Shown here: positions 16,591 to 27,548 of the stretch, in pieces
Layout of the letters: each line of letters starts with the position of its first letter
How positions within the stretch are numbered: position 1 is the first letter of the stretch
Source: Lyngbya sp. HA4199-MV5
Lineage (GTDB): Bacteria > Cyanobacteriota > Cyanobacteriia > Leptolyngbyales > Leptolyngbyaceae
Direction of reading: 5' to 3'
Length of the DNA stretch: 64,000 bases
Assembly (NCBI GenBank): GCA_019359375.1
Contig: JAHHHL010000003.1
Location: forward strand, 161,114 to 225,113
Notes under the pieces: generated by a model
Told to the model about the DNA's origin: nothing
Seen by the model: the letters and a program-made list of their open reading frames with translations, nothing else
The model's database searches: none
Translations under genes and position numbers: made by a program

Positions 16591-17724
16591 ATGCCTCACC
16601 CTCCTGCTACTCACACCGCTGCTTCCACCACGCGCCGATCGCGGCGGCAGTTTTTGCAGGTGGCAACAGGGGCTGTGTCCGGTCTGGCGCTTTCAGGCTG
16701 CGGATGGACGTTAGGAGAGGTACGTCCGTTGCAGGCAAACGCGAAAACCGCCAATGAACTGCATATCTATACCTGGTCGAGCTACATTGACGATGCCCTG
16801 CTGGAAGGGTTTAAAGCACAAACAGGCGTGACGGTGATTGCCGATACGTTTGACTCGAACGAAACTATGCTGGCGGCATTTCAGGCAGGCAAAGGCGCGG
16901 CTTACAGCATCATTTACCCATCGGATTACACGGTGGCAAAGATGATTGAGCTAAAGCTATTGCAGCAGCTCGATCGCAGCCGCATTCAAGGGTTGGAGAA
17001 CATTCTGCCAAAGTTTCAAACCTCCGTGCATGATCCGGGGAACCGTTATCATGTGCCGATTAGCTGGGGAACAACGGGCTTAATCTACAACAGCGCCAAG
17101 CTAAGTCCTGCACCAACGGATTGGAGCTATTTGTGGGCGTATCAGAAAAATCTATCCCGCCGGATGACATTGATCAACGATACCCGCGAAGTGATGGGAG
17201 CTACCCTGCGATCGCTCGGCTACTCCTACAACTCCACCAATCCCCAGGAGATTAAGCAAGCATACGAGAAGCTTGCCGCTTTGAAGCCCGCGATCGCCTC
17301 CTTCACCACCGATGCGTGGCGCGATCAACTCATCGCGGGCGATTTGCTGCTGGCAATGGGCTACTCCGCCGATGCGATGGCAGTCACGCTTGCCAATCCT
17401 GCGCTGAAGTATGTGATTCCCAGCAGCGGCACCTCTCTCTGGAGTGACACGATGGTCATTCCCAAAACAGCCCCCAACCCGGATGTTGCCTACGCCTGGA
17501 TCAACTACGTTTTGCAACCCTCCGTTGCCGCCCAAATGACCGAGCGCCTCAACTTTGCCTCCCCCAATCAGTCAGCCCATGACCAGTTGCCAGCACCCCT
17601 GCGTGACAACGAAATTCTGTTCCCCTCAGACAGTCTGTTGACCAAATGTGAAGGCGTTGCCCCCGTCAAAGAACCGATCGCAGAGCTGTATGAGAAATAC
17701 TGGACGCAGTTGACGAGCAGCTAG
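16591..17724 (+). CDS. potD: Polyamine-binding lipoprotein PotD, Tat-type signal
   Basis: This 377-residue protein is the extracytoplasmic spermidine/putrescine-binding component. The N-terminus has a twin-arginine-like RRSRRQFLQVATG followed by a lipobox LALSGC, so it is probably a Tat-exported lipoprotein. The mature part begins with ELHIYTWSSYIDDALLEGF, the classic PotD/PotF start, and has GYSADAMAV and MVIPKTAPNPDVAYAWINY, typical of polyamine-binding proteins. The length is usual. It sits between potA and potB. The start codon directly follows a CAACTTTTC repeat, and no ribosome-binding site is visible. Confidence 0.92.
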   Translation: MPHPPATHTAASTTRRSRRQFLQVATGAVSGLALSGCGWTLGEVRPLQANAKTANELHIYTWSSYIDDALLEGFKAQTGVTVIADTFDSNETMLAAFQAGKGAAYSIIYPSDYTVAKMIELKLLQQLDRSRIQGLENILPKFQTSVHDPGNRYHVPISWGTTGLIYNSAKLSPAPTDWSYLWAYQKNLSRRMTLINDTREVMGATLRSLGYSYNSTNPQEIKQAYEKLAALKPAIASFTTDAWRDQLIAGDLLLAMGYSADAMAVTLANPALKYVIPSSGTSLWSDTMVIPKTAPNPDVAYAWINYVLQPSVAAQMTERLNFASPNQSAHDQLPAPLRDNEILFPSDSLLTKCEGVAPVKEPIAELYEKYWTQLTSS

Positions 17725-17979
17725 ATAGTTATTGGTTGTTGGTTGTTGGTTGTTAGTTATTGAGGGCAGTCAGCGGTCAGCGGTCAGCCTGGAAGTTTTG
17801 AGTCAAGAGTGAGGAGGAAAGGCTAAAGGATGAAGTATAAAGTATGAAACTTAGCCTTTAGCCCTCATCCCTCATCCCTCTGCTTCCCCCACCTCTCCTG
17901 CTTCCCCCACCTTCTGCCCTCTGCCTTTTTTAGCCTTTAGCCTTTAGCCTTCACTCCTCACCCCTCACTCTCCCCCCTC
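17725..17979. repeat. Composite repeat between potD and potB
   Basis: Within 255 bases it carries GGTTGTTGGTTGTTAG units, a CAGCGGTCAGCGGTCAGC run, a purine arm (GGAAAGGCTAAAGGATGAAG) and a long pyrimidine arm (CCTCATCCCTCATCCC, CTTCCCCCACC, CACTCCTCACCCC). The purine and pyrimidine arms are complementary in part and could fold into a hairpin. The pyrimidine arm abuts the potB start codon. Confidence 0.75.
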
Positions 17980-18879
17980 ATGTCCCAAGCATCTTCCCCT
18001 GCCTCAACCGATGGTTCGTCTCACGATCGCGATCTGCCTAAATGGATCGAGCCGCTTCTGCTGCTGGGACCAACGGGAATTTGGTTGGGCTTGCTGCTGG
18101 TCATTCCAACCCTGCTGATTCTGGAGCTGAGTCTGGTGCCGAGTATTCGTCCGGGGCAGGTGGTGAATCCGTCAGGGCTGGATAACTACGCGCTCATTTT
18201 TCAGCCCATTTACCTTCAGGTGTTGGGGCGATCGCTCTTTTTTGCCCTGGGAACCACCATTATTTGTCTGATCTTAGGCTTTCCAGTGGCGTATTGGATT
18301 GCCCTCATGGTGCCCAAACGCTGGCAGAATCTCCTCGTGGTCGGCTTTGTCCTGCCTCTATGGACTTCCTCTCTGCTCCGCTCCTACGCCTGGATCACCA
18401 TTTTGCGACCAACGGGCGTATTGAACTCGATGCTCAACAGTCTGGGACTACCCTCCCTCGATATTTTGAACCGGAGTCCGGCGGTGCTGGTGGGGATGAG
18501 CTACAGCCTGTTGCCCTACATGGTGCTGATTCTCTATGCTTCGTTGGAAAAGCTCAATCGACGCTTGCTGGAAGCGGCAGCCGATCTGGGAGCAACGCCA
18601 ATGCAGGTGTTTTGGCGCGTGACGGTACCACAAACCCTTCCAGGCATTACGGCGGGCGCTCTCCTGGTCTTTATTACGGCTCTCGGTGATTTCGTTGACC
18701 CAGAGCTACTGGGCGGAGCCTCTAGCATGACGGCAGCGCGGCTGATCTACAATCAATTCCTCGGCGCAACCCAGAATTGGGGCTTCGGTTCGGCTTTGAG
18801 TAGTCTACTCATTCTGGCGGTGAGTTTGGCGATCGCGCTGCTGTTAAAATACGGCGATCGCATTGCCAGCAACGTTTAA
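17980..18879 (+). CDS. potB: Polyamine ABC transporter permease PotB
   Basis: This 299-residue protein has six predicted membrane segments and the ABC-importer permease loop EAAADLGATPMQVFWRVTVP near residues 207-225, which docks on PotA. The N-terminal segment LLVIPTLLILELSLV and FVLPLWTSSLLRSYAWITI match the PotB/CysT-like permease family. It lies between potD and potC. The ATG directly follows a CT-rich repeat without a Shine-Dalgarno sequence. Together with PotC it forms the membrane channel of the importer. Confidence 0.92.
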   Translation: MSQASSPASTDGSSHDRDLPKWIEPLLLLGPTGIWLGLLLVIPTLLILELSLVPSIRPGQVVNPSGLDNYALIFQPIYLQVLGRSLFFALGTTIICLILGFPVAYWIALMVPKRWQNLLVVGFVLPLWTSSLLRSYAWITILRPTGVLNSMLNSLGLPSLDILNRSPAVLVGMSYSLLPYMVLILYASLEKLNRRLLEAAADLGATPMQVFWRVTVPQTLPGITAGALLVFITALGDFVDPELLGGASSMTAARLIYNQFLGATQNWGFGSALSSLLILAVSLAIALLLKYGDRIASNV

Positions 18880-18942
18880 CGCGAATGGCTGAGCGTTTTC
18901 TCGCCAGCAACACTCCTTTTACCTCACAACCCTCGTTCCCGT

Positions 18943-19773
18943 ATGACTGCACTCAAGCCCCAGCCTAAAATCCCTGGTTCCTGGCAGGCGCTCTTTTCGC
19001 TCCTGATGTTTGGCTTTATGTACCTTCCTATTGGGGTGCTGGCGTTTTATAGCTTTAACCAATCGCCTTACAGCGCCAGTTGGCAGGGGTTCACGCTGGA
19101 ATGGTATCGCAAATTTTTTAGCGATCAGCGCATTCTGTCTGCTTTGAGAGACAGCCTGAGTGTGGCGTTTTTTGCCGTGGGGATTGCGGCTGTGTTGGGG
19201 ACGCTGGTTGCTGTCGGGTTAGCGCGTTATCAGTTCCCCGGCAAAAGCCTGTATCGAGGGATTTCTTACCTGCCGCTCATCATTCCAGATATTGCGATCG
19301 CCGTCTCTACGCTGGTCTTTCTAGCCGCAGTAGCGATCCCCTTCAGCGGCGGTGCCATTCAACTAAGCCTGTGGACGGTTGTAGCGGCGCATGTGGTCTT
19401 CTGCCTGTCGTATGTCGCGCTGGTGGTATCGACTCGCCTCACAAACCTGAATCCACATCTGGAGGAAGCGGCACTTGATTTGGGTGCAACACCAGGGCAG
19501 GCATTTGTGCAAGTGTTACTGCCAGAGTTAATGCCTGCGATCGTCTCCGGTTGCTTGCTGGCGTTTGTGCTGAGCATGGACGATTTCCTCATTGCCAGCT
19601 TTACCGCTGGAGGCGGCACCAACACCTTACCCATGGAAATCTTTAGCCGCATTCGGACAGGGGTTAAACCCGATATCAACGCCCTTAGCGTCGTGCTGAT
19701 CCTGACATCGGGTCTGGTTTTCTTTGTAGCAGAATGGGTGCGCCTCCGCAGTGAACGGAGGCGACTAAATTAA
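18943..19773 (+). CDS. potC: Polyamine ABC transporter permease PotC
   Basis: This 276-residue protein is the second permease of the polyamine importer. It has six predicted membrane segments, the N-terminal pattern YLPIGVLAFYSFNQSPYSASW typical of PotC, and the EAA loop EEAALDLGATPGQAFVQVLLP. LSMDDFLIASFTAGGGTNTLP is also characteristic of PotC. It starts 63 bases after potB and ends the locus. Downstream, an inverted repeat at 19825-19886 separates it from the convergent rpsU gene. Confidence 0.93.
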   Translation: MTALKPQPKIPGSWQALFSLLMFGFMYLPIGVLAFYSFNQSPYSASWQGFTLEWYRKFFSDQRILSALRDSLSVAFFAVGIAAVLGTLVAVGLARYQFPGKSLYRGISYLPLIIPDIAIAVSTLVFLAAVAIPFSGGAIQLSLWTVVAAHVVFCLSYVALVVSTRLTNLNPHLEEAALDLGATPGQAFVQVLLPELMPAIVSGCLLAFVLSMDDFLIASFTAGGGTNTLPMEIFSRIRTGVKPDINALSVVLILTSGLVFFVAEWVRLRSERRRLN

Positions 19774-19824
19774 GCCAATTTGCTAAGGATCGCGGATTAA
19801 ATAATACCGAAACTCAAGCGTAAA

Positions 19825-19886
19825 GGTTTAGCATTCTGCAGATGTACCCTTGCTCATAGCAAAAATAGTTGCCTGAATGCTAAACC
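19825..19886. repeat. Perfect 12-bp inverted repeat between potC and rpsU
   Basis: GGTTTAGCATTC at 19825-19836 is the exact reverse complement of GAATGCTAAACC at 19875-19886, with a 38-base loop. It lies between two convergent genes, so it could serve as a bidirectional terminator, although no T-run follows either arm closely. The long loop would also fit a small mobile repeat. Confidence 0.6.
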
Positions 19887-19936
19887 CCTACAAGTTAGCG
19901 GTTTTATTTGGTTCTCACTCTTAAGAGACAGTGTGG

Positions 19937-20113
19937 TTACTTAAAGCGATGCTTCCGCTTGGCGATCGCTTTGCGCTTGCGCTTTTCGATCGGCGTTTCA
20001 AACTGTCTCAACCGTTTGATGTCCGCAAAGATGCCAGCCTTAGAAACCTGACGCTTAAAGCGACGCAACGCTGATTCAATACCTTCGTTTTCACCGAGAA
20101 CTACCTGAGTCAT
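19937..20113 (-). CDS. rpsU: 30S ribosomal protein S21
   Basis: This 58-residue protein was found by translating the gap; it is too short for most length filters. It begins [19 protein letters not shown], continues with [17 protein letters not shown] and ends in a strongly basic tail ([16 protein letters not shown]), all diagnostic of bacterial S21. S21 binds near the 3' end of 16S rRNA in the small subunit and helps initiation. It lies about 100 bases downstream of an RRM-type RNA-binding protein gene on the same strand, the arrangement known from many cyanobacteria (rbp-rpsU), so they are likely cotranscribed. Confidence 0.95.
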   Translation of the reverse strand: MTQVVLGENEGIESALRRFKRQVSKAGIFADIKRLRQFETPIEKRKRKAIAKRKHRFK

Positions 20114-20214
20114 TCAATCCTCTGAGCTTTAGCTCCTAAAAAGAGCTCCACAAACCTCTCAAAACTGGAGATAACTGGAGCGAATACATCGTTACGAAAT
20201 GTTGCTTATAGCCG

Positions 20215-20550
20215 TTAGTAGCGATCGGAGTAGCCGCCGCCACCGCCACCTCTACTGCTGGAATAGCCTCTGCCACCACCCATGCCACCACCAGACGGCT
20301 TGCGATCTTCGCGTGGGCGAGCTTTGTTGACTTTGAGGTCACGCCCCATCCACTCAGCGCCATCCAGGGCTTCGATCGCGGCTGTTTCTTCAGCGTCGGT
20401 TTCCATTTCGACAAAGCCGAAACCACGAGGGCGACCCGTCTCGCGATCGGTGGGAAGTTGGACACGCTTGACCGTGCCATATTCCGCAAAAATGCTGCTA
20501 AGGTCTTCTTGCGTAACGGCGTAGGAAAGGTTGCCTACATAAATTGACAT
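20215..20550 (-). CDS. Cyanobacterial RRM RNA-binding protein (Rbp)
   Basis: This 111-residue protein has one RNA-recognition motif, with RNP2 as IYVGNL at residues 3-8 and RNP1 as RGFGFVEM near residue 43, followed by a glycine-rich tail (GGGMGGGRGY, RGGGGGGYSDRY). This is the class of cold-regulated Rbp proteins of cyanobacteria, which bind RNA in the cytoplasm. GGAG seven bases before the ATG supports the start. The downstream S21 gene on the same strand fits the known rbp-rpsU unit. Regulation by temperature is known for the family but is not shown here by a specific site. Confidence 0.95.
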   Translation of the reverse strand: MSIYVGNLSYAVTQEDLSSIFAEYGTVKRVQLPTDRETGRPRGFGFVEMETDAEETAAIEALDGAEWMGRDLKVNKARPREDRKPSGGGMGGGRGYSSSRGGGGGGYSDRY

Positions 20551-20742
20551 GGAATATCTCCGGAGAGTGATAAGTGTGGCGGTTTAAATCCGGAGAGAAG
20601 CCTGCTGAAACCAAGAACAAACACTACAACCGAATCAAACTCTGCAACCTAGATTAACACAGGATCCAGATCCGCAACCCCTACTCACCATACTGTGAAG
20701 GAATCTCACGTTTTTTAGCACAAGGAATCCAGCACAAGGAAT

Positions 20743-21378
20743 CTAACGCAGGGAAATGTCTACGCCACCCTGTTCATCCTTCACCTTAATTTGGGCAGAG
20801 CGAGCCTGACCTTGGGCACCCGTCACTTTGCATTCAAACGTGTCTCCTGGTTGAGCCACCCGAATCTTGCCGCCGCAATTTGCCGTCACATCGGGACCAC
20901 CCTTGTCACGAATGCGGCTCTGGATGTATTGCTCTAGCTTGGACAGCACCAACAATTCTTTCGTATTCCACTGAAACTGACCGTCTGGATTGGTGAGTTC
21001 GACCGCGATCGCAAAGGTTTGCCCTTCCGAGGTTGCCTGACAGTTGAAGCGATTTCCCGCCTTCACATCAAATTGTGCTGGACAATCAACTGAGTCGAGC
21101 GGGATTTTTGTAGACTCTGTAAACGCTTTACCAAGACGACCTTCCAGATCCTTCGTTGCGTCTGATTTTGCAGTCACGCTGGGGGAAATGGTAGGACTGA
21201 CGACGGCGGTTGTCGTGGGCGAAGGACTGTTATCCACTGCTTGCGGTTGCGGTTGTCTTGTACACCCAGTGAAAAGCGCTATAAAGACAGTGACGGCGAT
21301 GGTTGCCCCATACTTGACATGATGGGTGTGCGATCCGCTCGATCGTGCCCTTGCCTTAAAACTAGAAGACTGACTCAT
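20743..21378 (-). CDS. DUF4333-domain lipoprotein
   Basis: I chose the ATG at 21378, which gives 211 residues, because GGAGAG lies seven bases upstream; a longer frame to 21426 adds an unlikely leader. A signal peptide (IAVTVFIALFTGC) with a lipobox Cys marks an envelope lipoprotein. After a Pro/Ser/Thr-rich linker, two similar modules follow. Each has a pair of Cys residues in the DUF4333 pattern: SVDCPAQFDVKAGNRFNCQA and then a C-G-G-K-I-R-V, F-E-C-K-V module. DUF4333 is best known in actinobacteria, and its function is unknown. The gene is monocistronic. Confidence 0.8.
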   Translation of the reverse strand: MSQSSSFKARARSSGSHTHHVKYGATIAVTVFIALFTGCTRQPQPQAVDNSPSPTTTAVVSPTISPSVTAKSDATKDLEGRLGKAFTESTKIPLDSVDCPAQFDVKAGNRFNCQATSEGQTFAIAVELTNPDGQFQWNTKELLVLSKLEQYIQSRIRDKGGPDVTANCGGKIRVAQPGDTFECKVTGAQGQARSAQIKVKDEQGGVDISLR

Positions 21379-21423
21379 GAATACGCTCTCCGCTGCCCTG
21401 CCTATGGTAGCGCAAAGAGAAGC

Positions 21424-21600
21424 CATGCTTGGGAGAGGAAGGGATGAGGGATGAAGGCTAAAGACAGGAGGCAGAAGGCAGGAGGCAGAAGGCAGAAGGC
21501 AGGAGGCAGGAGGCAGAAGGATGAAGGCTGACGCTCTTTAAGCCTGAACTCAAAACTCAAAACTTCCTCACCCTTCCCCCCTCACTCCTCTCCATTCAAC
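21424..21600. repeat. Composite repeat: purine arm, AAAACTC heptamers, pyrimidine arm
   Basis: On the plus strand the order is a GGCAGAAGGCAGGAGGCAG-type run (21460-21525), two AACTCAA/AAACTC units, then CCTCACCCTTCCCCCCTCAC. This is the same three-part layout as the insertions inside ligA and mutS, but here it is intergenic between two minus-strand genes. The arms can pair, giving a long imperfect hairpin. Confidence 0.75.
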
Positions 21601-21649
21601 TCACAACTTCTGTGCTGACTGCTCTTTCAGCCAAAATACTGCTTAACCT

Positions 21650-22444
21650 CTATTCGGTGTAGGAGAGGGCTTCTTGTTCGGCGGCGAAGATGTAGTCGTA
21701 GTCGAAGATCAGCGAGTGGGCGTGGCGAATCACTGAGAAGCCCAAGTTTGTGGTGGTTTCGGTGGTGAAGGTGGCGATCGCGAGTTCAACCAGCTTCTTC
21801 TCGCTAATGGCAGGCTTTTGCACAAAATAATCGCGTCGTGCAAAAAAGAGGCGTTCGTCTTTGGGCACGATGATGCGGTTGAGCTTGTGGGTGTGCTGAA
21901 TAGGACGAATGTAGGTGTTGATAAATTCATCCTGGTTGCGCTGGAGCCGATAGAGCTTTTCGTGCTGAAACCAACTCATTCGAAACATCATTTTGATCAG
22001 CTCAAAGCCCAGGATGTAGTTAAAGACGTTGTTGCGCTCTGCGGTGCTCATCACCAGCTTCAGTGCTGATTCGAGATAGAGATCCGGCTGACCACGGACA
22101 GCCTGCGCCGAGTGAATGTAAAACTGCCGGATGTAGCGTCTGAGGGCGATCGTGTTTAGCTCGGTTTTGACGTTGAATTCTTTTAAGTACTGACTAACCT
22201 TTTGTTTGGTATCACGGTCTTCCAGAACTTTAGAAATGAGTCCATCGGCGGTGTAATCATCCAGGAAACCGGCTCGCATTTCGGGCGACGCAGCACACAT
22301 GAGATGACAGAGCGACAGCACAAACCGCCGCTGATTCCAGGGCAAACTCTCTGCCCACTGTTGGGCTTCTGGAGGCAGCATGGAGAGAATGCTTTCAGCG
22401 CTAGTCGGTGCGGATGGGGTCGTCTTGCCTGGGCGCTTGCTCAT
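21650..22444 (-). CDS. Unknown helical protein next to ligA
   Basis: I do not recognise a named family. The 264-residue product has a short Ser/Thr/Pro-rich start, then a mostly helical region with LPWNQRRFVLSLCHLMCAAS, KVSQYLKEFNVKTELNTIAL and RRYIRQFYIHSAQAVRG, and ends LGFSVIRHAHSLIFDYDYIF. There is no signal peptide or membrane segment. The codon use is like that of its neighbours, and it looks like a core cyanobacterial gene. It starts 31 bases after the ligA stop codon on the same strand, so cotranscription with ligA is likely. Confidence 0.75.
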   Translation of the reverse strand: MSKRPGKTTPSAPTSAESILSMLPPEAQQWAESLPWNQRRFVLSLCHLMCAASPEMRAGFLDDYTADGLISKVLEDRDTKQKVSQYLKEFNVKTELNTIALRRYIRQFYIHSAQAVRGQPDLYLESALKLVMSTAERNNVFNYILGFELIKMMFRMSWFQHEKLYRLQRNQDEFINTYIRPIQHTHKLNRIIVPKDERLFFARRDYFVQKPAISEKKLVELAIATFTTETTTNLGFSVIRHAHSLIFDYDYIFAAEQEALSYTE

Positions 22445-22475
22445 GAGTGACCGAAAAGGCGGGCGATCGGTGTTT

Positions 22476-24758
<2,283 letters not shown>

Positions 24759-24830
24759 TTAGCGTTGCAGCAAGAGGACTGGAAGCGGGCTTACCGCAAG
24801 CGCAATCGAAATGGCACATTTTAGCTTGTG

Positions 24831-24872
24831 GACTCCCTACTCCCTACTCCCCACTCCCTACTCCCGACTCCC
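24831..24872. repeat. Six NACTCCC heptamers
   Basis: Six consecutive seven-base units (GACTCCC, TACTCCC twice, CACTCCC, TACTCCC, GACTCCC) lie between the divergent ligA gene and the next gene. They are the same heptamer family as the CACTCCC units in mutS and at 49520, 60493 and 63753. Confidence 0.9.
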
Positions 24873-24952
24873 CATTCTCAGCAGTCAAAACGGGAATTTT
24901 CGAGTATGCTGCGATGTAATGACGTATTCCCTTTTGGGTCTTGAGTTCGGCG

Positions 24953-25279
24953 ATGAAGGTCTGGATTACTTGCTTTGTTTTACTGTTTGGCGCGGCGGAA
25001 GTGTTGCAATGGGTGCGGCAGGTTTCGTTGCCGTTGCCGCTTTTTATTTTAGGCGGCGCGTTTTTGGCGATCGCGTCTAACTACGACAAGCTGACCAACA
25101 TGCCGTTTCACCTGGACTACGAGAAACCAGAAGCGCTGAAAGAAGAACCGACCGTTGCCCGATCGCTCAATGTGCCCCAAGCGCCCTTACAGAAGACGGT
25201 ACACGATTCACTGAGCGATCGTCCAAATCAGCGACCCATTTCCTTCACCATTCGCAAGCCTCAGCAGCCAGAAGGTTAA
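24953..25279 (+). CDS. Small unknown membrane protein
   Basis: I do not recognise the family. Starting at ATG 24953 (MKVWITCFVLLFG) gives 108 residues; an upstream TTG at 24941 would add four. Two hydrophobic segments (WITCFVLLFGAAEVLQWV and LPLPLFILGGAFLAIA) are followed by a soluble tail, rich in Pro and Gln, which ends near RPISFTIRKPQQPEG. It converges with the coiled-coil protein gene, leaving only six bases between the stop codons. It is probably a conserved cyanobacterial protein of the thylakoid or plasma membrane. Confidence 0.65.
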   Translation: MKVWITCFVLLFGAAEVLQWVRQVSLPLPLFILGGAFLAIASNYDKLTNMPFHLDYEKPEALKEEPTVARSLNVPQAPLQKTVHDSLSDRPNQRPISFTIRKPQQPEG

Positions 25280-25285
25280 TCGGAG

Positions 25286-25861
25286 CTATCGTCCCATTTT
25301 GCGTTTGAGTTCTTGTAGTTCTTCTTCGGCTTCCCAGCGGCGAAACTGATGTTCCAAATCGCCAACGCTGCTGGATGACGTGGGAATCTGGTTCCAGCCT
25401 GCGCTGTTCCACTTCTGCTCAGGAGTGGCGGCAGCGGCACGGGTCGCTTGAGCCTGCGCCACTTTAGCCTGCACTTCTTTGCGGCGCTGCTGAATTTGTT
25501 GCTGCAACTCCTGGGTTTGCTTGAGGCGTTCTTTCAGCACTTCCATTTGCCCCCAGCGCTGATTACCTTTCCGCAACAGGCTGGCTTCGTGTTCCTGAGC
25601 GGGTTCTGCCAGGTCGAGCCGTCCCGCTGCTTTGGCTTTTTCAATGCGGGCGTGCCAGAGCTGAATTTCACGAGCGATCGCCAGAATCTCATCCTGAAGC
25701 CCTTTCTCCTCTCGCCGCAGATCGGTCATCAGGTTGAGGGTTTCTTCTTCCTGGTCGCGCAACTTTTCTTCCAGCACCAGCAGTTCTAGCTGCGGATTGT
25801 CACGCAGAAACTCCTCCAGCCGCGTTTCGAGAAATTTGCTGAAATCGTCGAAGAGACCCAT
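25286..25861 (-). CDS. Coiled-coil protein, TIGR04376-like
   Basis: This 191-residue protein begins MGLFDDFSKFLETRLEEFL and continues in a long charged coiled coil (EEKLRDQEEETLNLMTDLRR, RLKQTQELQQQIQQRRKEVQ) with a Trp-containing tail, EHQFRRWEAEEELQELKRK. I recall a cyanobacterial family of this appearance named TIGR04376, with unknown function; this needs a profile search. No signal or membrane segment is present. The gene is single and convergent with the small membrane protein gene. Confidence 0.75.
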   Translation of the reverse strand: MGLFDDFSKFLETRLEEFLRDNPQLELLVLEEKLRDQEEETLNLMTDLRREEKGLQDEILAIAREIQLWHARIEKAKAAGRLDLAEPAQEHEASLLRKGNQRWGQMEVLKERLKQTQELQQQIQQRRKEVQAKVAQAQATRAAAATPEQKWNSAGWNQIPTSSSSVGDLEHQFRRWEAEEELQELKRKMGR

Positions 25862-25879
25862 GTGTGTGCTCCGCAGGTT

Positions 25880-26100
25880 TGCTCCGCAGTTGTTAGTTGT
25901 TGGTTGTTAGTTGTTAGAGGAGGTAGAAGGCAGAAGGCAGGGGGCAGAAGGCAGAAGGGAAAAAGCCAAAACTCAACGCTTCTAGCTTCACTCCACACTC
26001 CTCGTGCAACTCAAAGCGTTCTTCCTCGCCTCTTTAAGCTAACAATCAACAGCTAAAAACTAACAGCTTCTAACAACTAAAAACTAAAAACTAACAGCTT
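25880..26100. repeat. Composite repeat between two minus-strand genes
   Basis: It joins GTTGTTGGTTGTTAGTTG units, a GGCAGAAGGCAGGGGGCAG purine arm, pyrimidine-rich sequence and ACTAAAAACTAACAGCTTC units. The CTAACAGCTTCTAA unit at the end runs into the stop codon of the next gene (26101), so the repeat reaches that stop codon. Confidence 0.7.
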
Positions 26101-27195
26101 CTAAAAGTTCTGACCCATAAAGACCGATCGCACTTCCCCATTGCGACGAATGACCGCTTGATCTTTAGAGACATCCACTAAAGTCCAGCCGCTGGTGGCA
26201 ATGCTTTCGCCAACCCGGTAGCGCTGGGTGACACCATTCATTTCGATAAGGGCAGCAGAGCGATCGCCCAATTCCATCACGCCCACCAGTTTTTTAACCA
26301 CTCCCGGCACTGTCAGCGGAATCGGCTGGCGTACAGCAGTTGGCGCATTCAATGACGGTAAGGGCGCAACAGACGGGCTACCAGGCTGACCGGGCTGCGG
26401 CACTTGATAGACAGGCACGTAGAGCCGTGACAACCCGGTGGCTGGACGGGTTGCGGTGGAAGGGGATTTCCCTGTCGCAGGTAACGGTTGAACCGTGGGG
26501 CTACCTGGCAACGCGACGGTTGGGAGGTTTGTTGTCACTCCACTCACGCCTGTTGGAGGCGCGCCAGCGGTCTGCTGCTGGTCGTCGATCGCCTTGAGCG
26601 CTTGCTGCAAGTAGTTGACGAATTGGTTATCGGTTGTTGTGCTGGAAGGGGCAGTCGAACCAGCCGATGTCTGTGGTGCAATGGCAACCGGAGCCGCTTG
26701 CTGTCGTGCCTGCTGGTTAAGGAACCATACTGCCAGCACGGTCAGCAGCGACAGGCATCCTACACCCAGCAACAGCCGATCGTAGGAGCGCACCGATTCG
26801 CGCATACTCGTGAGGAAGGGTTTGCGTGCCAGCGATCGCTCGACCGCTTCGCGGGTTGCTAGCAGTGCCTCATAATCTTGCTCGTCTGTCAATGCATCCG
26901 TTTCAACGGTCGATCGCCGCACCAGAGGAGACACCAGATCGACAAAGCTACTGCGCTTCGGGGCAGTTGACTCTGGGATGGTTGGCTCGGAGCGCCCATC
27001 GGTTGACGGTTTTGCACCGCTATCTAGCAGCCGTTCCACATCGCCAAACAGGTCATCCATCAGGCGATCGGCGTAGGATTCGACTGGAAAACTACCCGCT
27101 GCGATGACATCGGAGCCAAGTGACTCGGTTGAAAAAGAGGACGCATCAGATGACGGCTGAAGGCGCTTTGTGGGGGTGCTGGCATCCTGAGACAT
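26101..27195 (-). CDS. Single-pass membrane protein with PilP/GspC-like C-terminal domain
   Basis: The 364-residue product has a disordered, acidic N-terminal half, one membrane segment near residue 140 (LLLGVGCLSLLTVLAVWFL), a long Pro/Thr/Gly-rich linker and a C-terminal domain of about 60 residues (VGVMELGDRSAALIEMNGVT, then YRVGESIATSGWTLVDV). That domain resembles the small beta domain of PilP and GspC, which link inner- and outer-membrane parts of type IV pilus or secretion machines. This is a visual resemblance, not a confirmed assignment. No pilus genes are adjacent. Topology would place the C-terminus outside the cytoplasm. Confidence 0.6.
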   Translation of the reverse strand: MSQDASTPTKRLQPSSDASSFSTESLGSDVIAAGSFPVESYADRLMDDLFGDVERLLDSGAKPSTDGRSEPTIPESTAPKRSSFVDLVSPLVRRSTVETDALTDEQDYEALLATREAVERSLARKPFLTSMRESVRSYDRLLLGVGCLSLLTVLAVWFLNQQARQQAAPVAIAPQTSAGSTAPSSTTTDNQFVNYLQQALKAIDDQQQTAGAPPTGVSGVTTNLPTVALPGSPTVQPLPATGKSPSTATRPATGLSRLYVPVYQVPQPGQPGSPSVAPLPSLNAPTAVRQPIPLTVPGVVKKLVGVMELGDRSAALIEMNGVTQRYRVGESIATSGWTLVDVSKDQAVIRRNGEVRSVFMGQNF

Positions 27196-27548
27196 AATTT
27201 GCTCGTTGAGGAGTATTTGCTCGTTGAGGAGTGGTTGCTCGTTGTAGAGATAAAGGCACGAAAGAAGTATAGAAGATGCCCATCGTTTGGGATCAACTAT
27301 TTTAGGGCGCTTTCAATGCTGTAGATGCCACGATCGCCTGATGCAGTGCAGAATGCCTCACTGTAACAGCAGAATGGGCAAAGCAAACGTCTTTCTGTGC
27401 TCTGTTCAAAAAACGATAGAAAGAAAGAACAGTGAAATAGTGAACCGCAGAGGCACGGAGGCGCAGAGAGCCAACATGCCAAACAGCAACGAAGTTACGA
27501 TAGAGTCTATGGAATTGTGCTTCTACATTGATTCACGACGGTTGATTC

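Noticed and set aside
24831..24872. Heptamer arrays considered as a CRISPR
   Set aside because: Units are seven bases without spacers, and no cas gene is in the window.
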